A stretch of DNA of 64,000 nucleotides from Streptomyces sp. PsTaAH-137 (lineage in GTDB: Bacteria; Actinomycetota; Actinomycetes; Streptomycetales; Streptomycetaceae), in the NCBI RefSeq assembly GCF_003259365.1, contig NZ_QLLY01000023.1:59397-123396 (forward strand). Reading direction: 5' to 3'. The notes beneath the pieces are model-generated. The model was not told the DNA's origin, ran no database searches, and saw only the letters and a program-made list of their open reading frames with translations. Of this stretch, positions 16,220 through 24,564 are shown piece after piece; the stretch's first letter is position 1, and each line of letters begins with the position of its first letter. A program made the translations under genes and the position numbers.

Positions 16220-17780
16220 CCTGCTGTGCGTCGTGCGCGAGGAGCGCGATGTGCACGGACGCGGCCTGTTCGAAGTCGTCGAGGTCGATGCCGAGCAGCG
16301 TCTCGATGGCTTCGAGGCGGCGGTAGAGGGCGGGGCGGCTCATGTGGTGGAGCTGGGCGGTACGGGACTTGTTGCGGCCGGTGGCGAGGTAGGTGCGCAG
16401 GACCGGCAGCAGGGCGTCGGTGTCGTCCGCGTACAGCAGGCCGTCCAGCTCCCGCTCGGCGAACGACTGGACGCGCGGGTCGTCGCGCAGCAGCCGCATC
16501 AGGCCGCGCAGCCGTACGTCGCCGAGGCGGACGACGGCGGGCAGGCCGGACGACGATGCCGCTCCGGCGACGGCGTCGGCGACGTGCAGGGCCTCCTGGA
16601 GGGCGGCGGGCACCTCGTCCCAGGTGGTGCGGTCGGGCCCGGCGGCGATCACGGCGGGCTCGCCGGTCTCGGCGTGCAGCCGGGCGGCGAAGTGGGCGGT
16701 GAGGGGCTCGGCGGCCTGGTCGCGGGCGAGGCTGAGGAGGACGGCGGTGGCGCCGTCGGCGAGTTCGGCGACCAGCGCGGACAGGCCCAGGAGCCGTACC
16801 ACGCGGTCGAGTTGGGCGGCGGTGCGGTCGCGGACGACGAGGGGGACGAAGGTACGGCGGTTGACGGGGAGGCCCGCCGCGCGGGCGCGGGGCAGGAAGT
16901 GGCGGGCCGGGGCCGTGCCCGAGATCAGGTCGGTCAGCAGGCACCGCGCGGACTGCTCCTCCCAGGTCGCGGTGCCCGGCCCGGCGAGCATGTGGTGCAG
17001 GACCAGGGCCTCGGCGGCGCGGTCGGCGAGGAGGCGGCCGGTGGCGCCGTCGCCGCGGTAGCCGCACAGGACGACGGAGCCCCAGCGTTCGCCGCGTCCG
17101 CCGAGGTCGGCGCGGAGCCAGCCCTCACCGTCGACGCCGCCCGGCTGCCGGGCGATCCGCTCCCAGTCGCGCAGCACGTCGTCGACGGCGGACCGCTCCC
17201 CCGCGGTGGCGAGGACGCGGTGGGCGAGGTTGGTGACGAGCACCGGGCAGCCGCTGTGCGCGGCGACCTCGTCGAGCAGGGCCTGGAGCGGGGCGCCCGC
17301 CGTGATCAGGCCGGTGAGGGCGGTGCGGATGCCCTCGGAGAGACTGACGGCCGCGAACTTCCGCCGGACCAGGCGGGATTGGACCTCCTCGGTGAGTTCG
17401 GCGAAGGGGAACGGGCGGTGCAGGACGACCATGGGCAGGCCGTAGCGCTCGGCGGCGCGCCGCATGTCCTCCGGCGGGGACGGGAAGGCCCGGCCGAGGC
17501 CGAGGACCAGGGCCGATGCCTCCGCGCGGTGCAGGGACCTGATGTACTCGGTCTGCGTGTGCGCGTCGCGCGTGAGCAGGACGCCGGTGGTGAGGATCAT
17601 CTCGCCGCCGGTGAGCATGACGCCGACGTCCGCGGCTTCCGCCACGTGGACCCAGCGGACGGGGCGGTCGAGGTGGTGCGCTGCCGCGACGACCTCCGGT
17701 TCGCCGGCCGCGATGCGTTCCAGGGCGAGTATCTGGCGGACGGACAGGGCGTGTTCGGTGCCGGGTGCGGTGGTCGGCAT
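16215..17780 (-). CDS. PucR-family transcriptional regulator of the pyrimidine operon
   Basis: This 521-residue protein has the PucR layout. The N-terminal PucR domain begins SVRQILALERIAAGEPEVVA and includes GVMLTGGEMILTTGVLL, a middle GGDEF-like sensor region follows, and the C-terminal helix-turn-helix is RNKSRTAQLHHMSRPALYRR. The C-terminal HTH is diagnostic. ATG 17780 is preceded by GGGAGG; upstream extension to 17912 enters the terminator region. Embedded in the operon, it probably responds to a pyrimidine or hydantoin intermediate, by analogy with PucR control of purine catabolism. Confidence 0.88.
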   Translation of the reverse strand: MPTTAPGTEHALSVRQILALERIAAGEPEVVAAAHHLDRPVRWVHVAEAADVGVMLTGGEMILTTGVLLTRDAHTQTEYIRSLHRAEASALVLGLGRAFPSPPEDMRRAAERYGLPMVVLHRPFPFAELTEEVQSRLVRRKFAAVSLSEGIRTALTGLITAGAPLQALLDEVAAHSGCPVLVTNLAHRVLATAGERSAVDDVLRDWERIARQPGGVDGEGWLRADLGGRGERWGSVVLCGYRGDGATGRLLADRAAEALVLHHMLAGPGTATWEEQSARCLLTDLISGTAPARHFLPRARAAGLPVNRRTFVPLVVRDRTAAQLDRVVRLLGLSALVAELADGATAVLLSLARDQAAEPLTAHFAARLHAETGEPAVIAAGPDRTTWDEVPAALQEALHVADAVAGAASSSGLPAVVRLGDVRLRGLMRLLRDDPRVQSFAERELDGLLYADDTDALLPVLRTYLATGRNKSRTAQLHHMSRPALYRRLEAIETLLGIDLDDFEQAASVHIALLAHDAQQA

Positions 17781-17892
17781 GAGGCCTCCCTTGTGCGGAT
17801 GCGCGCCGTTGGGGCGTTGCTTGTCTGCCGTGTGCGGGTTCGTCGTGGTTGCTCGCGCCCACGCGGCGGAGCCGCATATTGGACACAGTCCC

Positions 17893-17910
17893 GCGCCCCT
17901 TACGGGGCGC
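17893..17910 (-). terminator. Hairpin between aminotransferase and PucR genes
   Basis: GCGCCCC and GGGGCGC form a 7-bp GC stem with a TTAC loop, 15 bp after the aminotransferase stop. It could terminate or attenuate transcription into the regulator gene. Confidence 0.55.
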
Positions 17911-17924
17911 ATCCGCCCTCGCCC

Positions 17925-19202
17925 CTATGAGACGATCCGCAGCGCCGTCTCCAGGATCGACGCGCCCTCCTCCGCCTCCGCCACCGTCAAGGACAACGGC
18001 GGGGCGATGCGCAGGACGCTGGTGTCGTGGCCGCCGCCCTTGCCGATGAGGAGGCCCGCCTCGCGGCAGGACTCCAGGACCGACGCGGCGACCTCGCGGG
18101 TCGGGTCGTCGAGCTCCACGCCGATCATCAGGCCCCGGCCGCGCACGTCCCGTACGGCGGGGACGTGGGCCGCGATGGCGCGCAGCCGTTCGATGAGGAG
18201 GCCGCCGACGCGGCGGGCGTTGCCCTGGAGGTCGTGTTCCAGGAGGTAGGAGAGGTTGGCGAGGCCGGCGGCCATGGTGACCGGGGAGCCGCCGAAGGTG
18301 GAGATGGAGTTGGCGTCGAGGCAGTTCATGACGTCGGCGCGGGCGACGACACCGCCGATCGACATGCCGTTGCCGATGCCCTTGGCGAAGGTGAGGAGGT
18401 CGGGCGGGCCGGCCTGCTCGTGCGCCTGCCAGCCCCAGAAGTGGTCGCCGGTGCGGCCCCAGCCGGTCTGCACCTCGTCGGAGATCCACAGGATGCCGTG
18501 CTCGCGCAGCACCTCGCGGAAGCGGGCGTAGAGGCCGTCGGGCGGGGAGGTGAACCCGCCGACGCCCTGGATCGGCTCGGCGATCAGCGCCGCCACGTCA
18601 CCGCGGGTCTGGCCGAGCATGTCGCGCAGGTCGGCGACGCAGGCGTCGGTGAACTCGGCGTCGGACAGCGCCGCGTACGGTCCGCGGCCTCGGACGCCCC
18701 CATGGACGTAGAGGGTCTGGAGCGGGGACAGGCTCGTCGGGGACCAGCCCTTGTTGCCGGTGATGCCGATCGCCGAGAAGGAACGGCCGTGGTAGCTGTT
18801 GCGCATCGCCAGGATCTGGTTCGAGCGGCGGTACGCGGTGGCGAGCATCAGCGCCGTGTCGTTGGCCTCCGTGCCCGACGTGGTGAAGAAGACGCGGGCG
18901 TCCGGGATGCCGGACAACTGGGCCACGCGCTCGGCGAGTTCGACCATCGGCCGGTTGAGGTAGAGGGTCGAGGAGTGGATGATCCGGGACGCCTGCTCGG
19001 CGACCGCCTTCGTCACCTCGGGCAGGGCGTGCGCGGTCATCGTGGTGAGGATGCCGCCGAAGAAGTCGAGGTACTTGCGCCCCTCGGCGTCCCAGACGTG
19101 GCGGCCCTCGCCGTGCGTCAGCTCGATCGGGTCGGCGTAGTAGAGGGCCAGCCAGTCCGGCAGGACGGCGCGATGACGGGCGTGCAGGGAGGTGGTGTTC
19201 AC
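17925..19202 (-). CDS. Class III (PLP) aminotransferase, probably beta-alanine/3-aminoisobutyrate:pyruvate type
   Basis: This 425-residue enzyme belongs to the AGXT2-like class III aminotransferases. It has the PLP pocket FTTSGTEANDTALMLATAYR, the aspartate motif WISDEVQTGWGRTG and the Schiff-base Lys in LLTFAKGIGNGMSIGGV. It is co-directional with dihydropyrimidinase and two ureidopropionases. The most economical role is removing the amino group of beta-alanine or 3-aminoisobutyrate, the end products of uracil and thymine reduction. Substrate assignment is inference from context. Confidence 0.85.
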   Translation of the reverse strand: MNTTSLHARHRAVLPDWLALYYADPIELTHGEGRHVWDAEGRKYLDFFGGILTTMTAHALPEVTKAVAEQASRIIHSSTLYLNRPMVELAERVAQLSGIPDARVFFTTSGTEANDTALMLATAYRRSNQILAMRNSYHGRSFSAIGITGNKGWSPTSLSPLQTLYVHGGVRGRGPYAALSDAEFTDACVADLRDMLGQTRGDVAALIAEPIQGVGGFTSPPDGLYARFREVLREHGILWISDEVQTGWGRTGDHFWGWQAHEQAGPPDLLTFAKGIGNGMSIGGVVARADVMNCLDANSISTFGGSPVTMAAGLANLSYLLEHDLQGNARRVGGLLIERLRAIAAHVPAVRDVRGRGLMIGVELDDPTREVAASVLESCREAGLLIGKGGGHDTSVLRIAPPLSLTVAEAEEGASILETALRIVS

Positions 19203-19273
19203 GGGTGCGGCATCCCTTCGTCGATCACGGCTCGGGCAGGTGCGCGGGGCACGGGTTCACCGGGGGGCTCGGC

Positions 19274-20116
19274 TCACGGCTGGACGAGGCCCTCGTAGGC
19301 GTCGGGGCGGCGGTCGCGGTAGAACGCCCACTGCTGCCGTACCTCGTCGATGAGGCCGAGGTCCAGATCCCGGACGAGAAGTTCCTCGGTCTTGTCGCTC
19401 GCGGCGTCGCCGACGAGCTGTCCGCGCGGGTCGACGAAGTAGGAGGTGCCGTAGAAGTCGTTGTCCCCGTACTCCTCGACGCCGACGCGGTTGATGGCGG
19501 CGACGAAGTACTCGTTGGCGACGGCGGCCGCGGGCTGTTCCAGCTGCCACAGGTAGGCGGAGAGGCCGCGCGAGGTGGCGGAGGGGTTGTAGACGAGCTG
19601 GGCGCCGTTCAGGCCCAACTGCCGCCAGCCCTCCGGGAAGTGGCGGTCGTAGCAGATGTAGACGCCGACCCGGCCGACGGCGGTGTCGAAGACCGGCCAG
19701 CCCAGGTTCCCCGGCTTGAAGTAGTACTTCTCCCAGAAGCCCTTGACCTGCGGGATGTGGTGCTTGCGGTACTTGCCGAGGTAGCTGCCGTCGGCGTCGA
19801 TCACGGCGGCGGTGTTGAAGTAGAAGCCGGACTGCTCGACCTCGAAGACGGGGACCACGACGACCATGCCGGTCTCGCGGGCGAGTTCCCGCATCCGGGT
19901 CACGGTCGGCCCGTCCGGGACGGGTTCGGCCCAGCGGTAGTGCTCCGCCTCCTGGACCTGGCAGAAGTAGGGGGCGTTGAAGACTTCCTGGAAGCCGATG
20001 ATCCGCGCGCCCTGCCGGGCCGCCTCGCGGGCGTGCTCCTCATGCTTGGCGATCATGGATTCGGTGTCGCCCGTCCAGGTGGCCTGGACGAGTGCGGCGC
20101 GTACGACGGGGGCCAT
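19274..20116 (-). CDS. Beta-ureidopropionase / N-carbamoyl amidohydrolase (nitrilase superfamily), copy 2
   Basis: This 280-residue paralogue of the 15220-16062 enzyme keeps the full nitrilase triad: Glu in IGFQEVFNAPYFC, Lys in LGKYRKHHIPQVKGFWEK, and Cys in VYICYDRHFPEGWR. The two copies are nearly the same over the central catalytic half and differ mainly at the N-terminus and in the residues lining the entrance (ELFYGPYF against EVFNAPYF). It is the promoter-proximal gene of the operon. A split of uracil- and thymine-derived substrates between the two copies is possible but unproven. Confidence 0.91.
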   Translation of the reverse strand: MAPVVRAALVQATWTGDTESMIAKHEEHAREAARQGARIIGFQEVFNAPYFCQVQEAEHYRWAEPVPDGPTVTRMRELARETGMVVVVPVFEVEQSGFYFNTAAVIDADGSYLGKYRKHHIPQVKGFWEKYYFKPGNLGWPVFDTAVGRVGVYICYDRHFPEGWRQLGLNGAQLVYNPSATSRGLSAYLWQLEQPAAAVANEYFVAAINRVGVEEYGDNDFYGTSYFVDPRGQLVGDAASDKTEELLVRDLDLGLIDEVRQQWAFYRDRRPDAYEGLVQP

Positions 20117-20136
20117 GAGCCGCTCCTTTGCCTGAT

Positions 20137-20166
20137 CCTCTACGCCCGTAGACCGGGTCGTAGAGG
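20137..20166 (-). promoter_or_regulatory. Dyad upstream of the pyrimidine operon
   Basis: CCTCTACG and CGTAGAGG form an 8-bp dyad with a 14-bp spacer, and CTACGCCCGTAG is a nested smaller dyad. It lies 20-50 bp upstream of the first gene of the operon (ATG 20116) and is a candidate PucR or other operator. No binding evidence exists. Confidence 0.4.
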
Positions 20167-20282
20167 GACGAACGTAAGCCCACCCGGGAGGCTTGCCAAG
20201 ACCATCGTCGTTAACCCGCTGGATCGATCTCGTTTCTCAGCCGGGCGGGTCAGCGGCGCGGGGCCGCGGGGTGGCGTCCGGC

Positions 20283-21596
20283 TCAGGCCGCGTGTCCCGC
20301 CAGCCGCAGCGCGTGCAGCACGTCGCGGTGGCGTTCGTCGGTGACGGCGCGGGCCGCGTCGAGCACCAGCGGGACGAGGCGGCCGGGGTCGCACAGGGCG
20401 CTGCGGGCCGCCTCCTCGGGGGTGCGGGTGCGCACATAGGCGTCGAGCAGGATCCGGGCCTCGCGGTGGCGTCCGTCGGCGTCGAGCCCGGCGACGGCCG
20501 CGCCGATCACCTCGGGCGGGCGGCCCACGCCCTGCCGCAGCACCTGGTGTCCGTCGGCGCCGCGTCCCGCCGCCGCGAGGGCGTCCGCGGCGTCGACGAG
20601 GCGGGCCGGGGGAAGCGAAGCGGCCTCCCAGAGCAGCGTGGCCCAGTCGGCGCCGAGCCCGGCCCGGTGCAGCTCGGCGGCGAGCAACGGCAGTCGGGCG
20701 GCGGGCCAGTTGGCGGCCTCCACGAGGAGGATGTGCGCCTCACCGCTGCGCGCGGCGGCACGCAGTTCGAGCAGGGTGCCGACGGTGGCGGTGATGTCCT
20801 CGTGGGCGGCGTCGTCGAGGGACCGCCGGGTGCGCGGGGCGGGCGCGGCCTCGTCCCGCGCTCCGGCGAAGCGGGCGCCGGTGGCTGCCGCGGGGGCCGC
20901 CGGGAGCGGCGCGTCCCGGTCGGGGCGGTCCTCCGCCTCGACGACCTCGGCGTCGAGGCCGGCGAAGCGGGCACTGCCCCGGGGGCGGCGCTTCTTGGAC
21001 TTGGCGGGCTTGGGGGTGGCGGCGGGCTCGACCTCACCCTGCGACGGGGTCTCGGGACGCGGCTCGGGCCGCGTCGGCGCACGCCCCAAATCGTCGAGCC
21101 TGTAACGGAGTTCGGCGATGCGTGCGGTCGCCCGGTCATGGTCGTCCCGCACCCAGGCGAGGTCCCGGCGCACCGACTCGGCCTGTTCGTACGTGCTGGC
21201 GGAGTCGAGGAGGCGGCCCAGATCGCGGCGGCGTTCGGTGGCGTGGCGCTGCTCGCGCGTCATGGCGTCGAGGTGGGCGAGCAGCGCGTCCCGGCCGCCC
21301 GGGGCCGCGTCATGGGCGCGCACGGCCGCGCGGTGCAGGGCGCGGGCGTCGGCGCTCTCGTGCTCGGCGCGGTCCGGGCCGTAGCGCGCGGCGACGTCCT
21401 GGAGCAGTGCCTCGACCACGTCCCAGGGCGGCACCTCGGCGCCGTCGAGGCAGGCGCGCAGCCCCTCGGGATCACGCTGCCAGAAGACGCCGAACCAGCC
21501 GGTCCCCCGGTCGATCCGGGTCACGAGTCCGCGCAGATACGCCGCGAACTCCCTGCACGGCACTGCCAGTTGTACCGCGTCCGTCGTTTCCGTCAC
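20283..21596 (-). CDS. Conserved-looking helical protein of unknown function
   Basis: I do not recognise this 437-residue protein. The N-terminal ~140 residues are helical and include WFGVFWQRDPEGLRACLDG. A coiled-coil-like stretch rich in Arg, Glu and Gln follows (QRHATERRRDLGRLLDSAST), then a basic Lys/Arg/Pro linker around residues 195-210. The C-terminal ~170 residues are repeated short Ala/Leu helices that look TPR- or HEAT-like. No signal or membrane segment is seen. It lies between the pyrimidine operon and the XRE regulator, transcribed in the same direction as the latter, 87 bp downstream of it. Confidence 0.7.
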   Translation of the reverse strand: MTETTDAVQLAVPCREFAAYLRGLVTRIDRGTGWFGVFWQRDPEGLRACLDGAEVPPWDVVEALLQDVAARYGPDRAEHESADARALHRAAVRAHDAAPGGRDALLAHLDAMTREQRHATERRRDLGRLLDSASTYEQAESVRRDLAWVRDDHDRATARIAELRYRLDDLGRAPTRPEPRPETPSQGEVEPAATPKPAKSKKRRPRGSARFAGLDAEVVEAEDRPDRDAPLPAAPAAATGARFAGARDEAAPAPRTRRSLDDAAHEDITATVGTLLELRAAARSGEAHILLVEAANWPAARLPLLAAELHRAGLGADWATLLWEAASLPPARLVDAADALAAAGRGADGHQVLRQGVGRPPEVIGAAVAGLDADGRHREARILLDAYVRTRTPEEAARSALCDPGRLVPLVLDAARAVTDERHRDVLHALRLAGHAA

Positions 21597-21683
21597 GTGC
21601 GCCCCGCCGATCGTCGCGCCCCCTGGAGCCTGTCGCTCCGGAAGGAAACACCCGGCGTGTTACGGGGCCGCTACGCGCACTTT

Positions 21684-21935
21684 TCAGGCGGGCACCAGCG
21701 CGCAGCGCACCACCAGCTCGTCCATGGACAGGCCCAGCTCACGGGCGACGGCGGCAATGGTGAAGAAGGCCGGGGTCGGGGCGCGCCCGGTCTCGATCTT
21801 GCGCAGCGTCTCGACGGAGACGCCCGCACCCGCGGCGACCTCCGTCATGCTGCGCTCGCGCCGCGCCTCGCGCAGCAGCCGGCCGAGCCGCTCGCCGCGC
21901 TCGCGCTCTTCGGGGGTCAAGGGGGTTCGGACCAT
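21684..21935 (-). CDS. Small XRE-family helix-turn-helix regulator
   Basis: This 83-residue protein is essentially one HTH_3 domain. RLGRLLREARRERSMTEVAA gives helices 1-2 and GVSVETLRKIETGRAPTPAF gives the recognition helix. A dimerising C-terminal helix follows. No Shine-Dalgarno is present. A TAGACT hexamer (minus strand 21947-21942) ends 6 nt before the ATG, so the mRNA is probably leaderless. It is divergent from a methionine aminopeptidase gene across an 88-bp gap holding four 13-bp iterated motifs, which are its likely operators. Confidence 0.88.
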   Translation of the reverse strand: MVRTPLTPEERERGERLGRLLREARRERSMTEVAAGAGVSVETLRKIETGRAPTPAFFTIAAVARELGLSMDELVVRCALVPA

Positions 21936-21941
21936 GGCGCC

Positions 21942-22016
21942 AGTCTACCCACGATCCGATTCCTATACCGGATTCCTGTACCGGGTTTCCGTACCGGATA
22001 GAAATACCGGTATAGT
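21942..22016. promoter_or_regulatory. Divergent leaderless promoters with 13-bp iterated operator
   Basis: CCGG cores occur at 21968, 21981, 21994 and 22007, exactly 13 bp apart, within the units TATACCGGATTCC, TGTACCGGGTTTC, CGTACCGGATAGA and AATACCGGTATAG; a degenerate fifth unit begins at 21951. The -10 box for the regulator is TAGACT (21947-21942, minus). The -10 for the aminopeptidase is TATAGT (22011-22016, plus), 7 nt before its ATG. The repeats therefore cover both -35 regions, as expected for an autoregulated divergent pair. Confidence 0.7.
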
Positions 22017-22023
22017 TATTGGC

Positions 22024-22791
22024 ATGGTCGAACTCAAGACAGACACACAGATGGACGCGATGCGTGAGGCGGGCCGCGTCGTGGCCCAGGCGCTGACCGC
22101 GGTGCGGGACCACGCCGCCGTGGGCGTGAGCCTGCTGGAGCTGGACGAGGTGGCGCGCGAGGTGCTGCGCAAGGCGGGCGCGGGATCGCCCTTCCTGCAT
22201 TACCAGCCCACGTTCGCGACGACCCCGTTCCCGGCGGTGATCTGCGCGTCCGTGAACGACGCGATCGTGCACGGCATCCCGACCGCGGACCGGCTGCGCG
22301 ACGGCGACCTGGTCTCGATCGACTGCGGCGCCCTGCTCGACGGCTGGGCGGGCGACTCGGCGATCAGCTTCGTCGTGGGCCGGGCACGCCCGGAGGACGT
22401 GACGCTCGTCGAGACCGCCGAGCGGGCCCTGGCCGCGGGGATCGAGGCGGCCGTAGTGGGCAACCGCATCGGCGACATCGCGCACGCCGTCGGCCGGCTC
22501 TGCCGCACCGCCGGGTACGGCATCCCGCAGGACTTCGGCGGGCACGGCATCGGGCGGCAGATGCACGAGGACCCGGGCGTGCCGAACGAAGGACGGCAGG
22601 GCCGCGGCATGGTGCTGCGGCACGGCATGGTCCTCGCCATCGAGCCGATGCTGATCGGCGGCGGCAAGGACGACTACCACGAGGCACCGGACGGCTGGGC
22701 CCTGCGGACGAACGACGGCTCGCGCGCCGCCCACGCCGAGCACACGGTGGGGATCACCGACGCGGGGCCGCGCATCCTGACGGCTCTCTAG
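22024..22791 (+). CDS. map: Type I methionine aminopeptidase
   Basis: This 255-residue enzyme removes the initiator methionine from nascent proteins. The metal ligands expected for the family are in place: Asp in VSIDCGALLDGWAGDSA, His in GHGIGRQMHEDPGVPN, and Glu in LAIEPMLIGGG and AEHTVGIT. His in IVHGIP contacts the substrate. Length matches bacterial MAP without the zinc-finger extension. It is monocistronic, apparently leaderless, and probably under control of the divergent XRE gene. A housekeeping copy is expected elsewhere, so this may be a regulated second copy; that is inference. The stop codon overlaps that of the convergent FKBP gene. Confidence 0.92.
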   Translation: MVELKTDTQMDAMREAGRVVAQALTAVRDHAAVGVSLLELDEVAREVLRKAGAGSPFLHYQPTFATTPFPAVICASVNDAIVHGIPTADRLRDGDLVSIDCGALLDGWAGDSAISFVVGRARPEDVTLVETAERALAAGIEAAVVGNRIGDIAHAVGRLCRTAGYGIPQDFGGHGIGRQMHEDPGVPNEGRQGRGMVLRHGMVLAIEPMLIGGGKDDYHEAPDGWALRTNDGSRAAHAEHTVGITDAGPRILTAL

Positions 22792-23723
22792 GGAGCGGGC
22801 GGGACGAAGGGGCGGTCCTGCCGGTCGAGGACGTCCACCGTGTAGAGGACGGCCGCGTGCTGCGGCTGGGCCAGGCCGCCCCGGGTCGCGGTGAAGCCGG
22901 GCCAGTAGTCGGCCGGTACGGCGATCTGGAGGCGGCTGCCCACGCGGACGCCCCTCAGCGCCTCGTACATCCCGGGCAGTGCCGTCCCCCGGCCGACGAC
23001 CATGCCGTCGGGGCCGCTCGCCCCGTACGTGCAGCGGAACGGCCTGGCCTTCCCCCACTGCCAGCCGAGGTAGTTCACGACGGCGACGTCGCCGTCCTGC
23101 ACCGCCGGCCCCTTGCCCTCGACGGTGGTACGGACGTGCAGCCTGCGCGGTGTGCCCCCGCCCCAGTCGACGACCCGGGGCGGGGCGCCGTCGGGGAACT
23201 CGACGACCGGCATCCCCGCGCCCGCCGCCCCGGAGCCCGGCGTGCCGCCGTCGGTGACGGGGACCCGCTGATCGAGGTCGTAGCCGCCGATCAGGTCGAA
23301 CACGGCGATCATGTGGTCGCCGCCCTTCTCCGCGGGCGTCACCGTGAGCACCCGGCTGCCCCCTTTGCGGCCGACGAGGGCCTGCTCCCAGGTGCGCGCG
23401 GCGCTGCCGCCGTCGAAGCGGACCGTGCGCGGCTGGGTCAGGCGCCAGGACGACAGGAGTCCCTTGCCGTCCTCCCAGCTCCTCATCTCCACGTCGGTGA
23501 CCGCGACCTGCCCCTTCCGCACGGCGGGCCCGGTGCCGTCGCGCAGCACCGTCGTCCGGGCCCCCTCGGGCGCGGGCAGGTCCGGGACGGTGATGGTGGG
23601 CCGGGTGCCGAGGGGGCCCGTGACCCGGGGGACGTTCTCCGGTTCCTGAGCGGCGCAGGCGACGGCCGCGAGGGCGGTCAGGACGAGGGCGGCGCCGGTG
23701 CGCACGGCGGTTCTCGGGGGCAC
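22788..23723 (-). CDS. FKBP-type peptidyl-prolyl isomerase-like lipoprotein
   Basis: This 311-residue lipoprotein carries a signal ending in LAAVAC and two FKBP-like segments. The clearer one is at the C-terminus, with VEGKGPAVQDGDVAVVNYLG, then TALPGMYEALRGVRVGSRLQ and AVLYTVDVLD. The N-terminal half repeats the pattern in degenerate form (LRDGTGPAVRKGQVAV). It probably assists folding outside the membrane. GTG 23723 is chosen because AGGAGG lies 6 nt before it; a longer frame to 23834 lacks a ribosome site. Several aromatic active-site residues of FKBP12 are not obvious, so activity is uncertain. Confidence 0.82.
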   Translation of the reverse strand: MPPRTAVRTGAALVLTALAAVACAAQEPENVPRVTGPLGTRPTITVPDLPAPEGARTTVLRDGTGPAVRKGQVAVTDVEMRSWEDGKGLLSSWRLTQPRTVRFDGGSAARTWEQALVGRKGGSRVLTVTPAEKGGDHMIAVFDLIGGYDLDQRVPVTDGGTPGSGAAGAGMPVVEFPDGAPPRVVDWGGGTPRRLHVRTTVEGKGPAVQDGDVAVVNYLGWQWGKARPFRCTYGASGPDGMVVGRGTALPGMYEALRGVRVGSRLQIAVPADYWPGFTATRGGLAQPQHAAVLYTVDVLDRQDRPFVPPAP

Positions 23724-23901
23724 GGGTGACCTCCTGTGGGGTGGGGTTGCCGCTCTGGAGCGTCCCCGTGCCGGGCGCCGCGACGGCGCACCCGCGGTCC
23801 GACACACCGGGCGCGTTACGCCCCATGGGTGCACGGCGCCCGGCCGGGAGCCCCCGGGGCGCCCGTCGCGACGTTCCCTGCGCGACGACCGCCCCGCCCC
23901 C

Positions 23902-24564
23902 TCACCCGGACGGCGCCACCAGCCCCAACTCGTAGGCGATGATCACCAGTTGCACCCGGTCGCGGGCGTCCAGCTTGGTGAACAGGCGGGCCACATGCGA
24001 TTTGGTGGTGGCCATGCTGATGACGAGCTCGTCGGCGATCTCCTGGTTCGAGCGGCCGAGCCCGACCAGGGTGAGCACCTCGCGCTCGCGCTCGGTGATC
24101 CCCAGGACGGAGCGCTGCGGGCGGGCCGCGACGGGCCCCGGCCGCCCCACGAAGTCCGCGATGAGCCGCCGGGTCACCCCGGGCGCGATGAGCGCGTCCC
24201 CGGCCGCCACCACACGCACGGCGGCCAGGATGTCCTCCAGCTGCATGTCCTTGAGGGCGAAGCCCCCGGCGCCGGCCCGCAGCGCCCCGTACACGTAGTC
24301 GTCCTCGTCGAACGTGGTCAGGACGAGCACCCGGCTGCCGCTGTCGCCCGCCATGATCCGCCGGGTCGCCTCGATGCCGTCCATGCCGGGCATTCGCAGG
24401 TCCATGACGACCACGTCGGGCCGGAGCGACGCGGCCAGTTCGACGGCCGCCGCACCGTCGCCCGCCTCGCCGGCCACCTCCAGGTCGTCGGTCTCGCCGA
24501 TCAGGACGCTCAGCCCGGAGCGGATGAGCGGCTGGTCGTCGACGAGGAGGACGCGCACGGTCAT
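23902..24564 (-). CDS. NarL/LuxR-family two-component response regulator
   Basis: This 220-residue regulator has a receiver domain (RVLLVDDQPLIRSGLSVLIG, phospho-acceptor Asp in VVVMDLRMPGMDG, Lys in FALKD). Its LuxR-type HTH is ITEREREVLTLVGLGRSNQE-IADELVISMATTKSHVARLF. ATG 24564 overlaps the stop of the sensor kinase gene by 4 bp, so kinase and regulator form a pair. The regulated genes are unknown. Confidence 0.92.
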   Translation of the reverse strand: MTVRVLLVDDQPLIRSGLSVLIGETDDLEVAGEAGDGAAAVELAASLRPDVVVMDLRMPGMDGIEATRRIMAGDSGSRVLVLTTFDEDDYVYGALRAGAGGFALKDMQLEDILAAVRVVAAGDALIAPGVTRRLIADFVGRPGPVAARPQRSVLGITEREREVLTLVGLGRSNQEIADELVISMATTKSHVARLFTKLDARDRVQLVIIAYELGLVAPSG

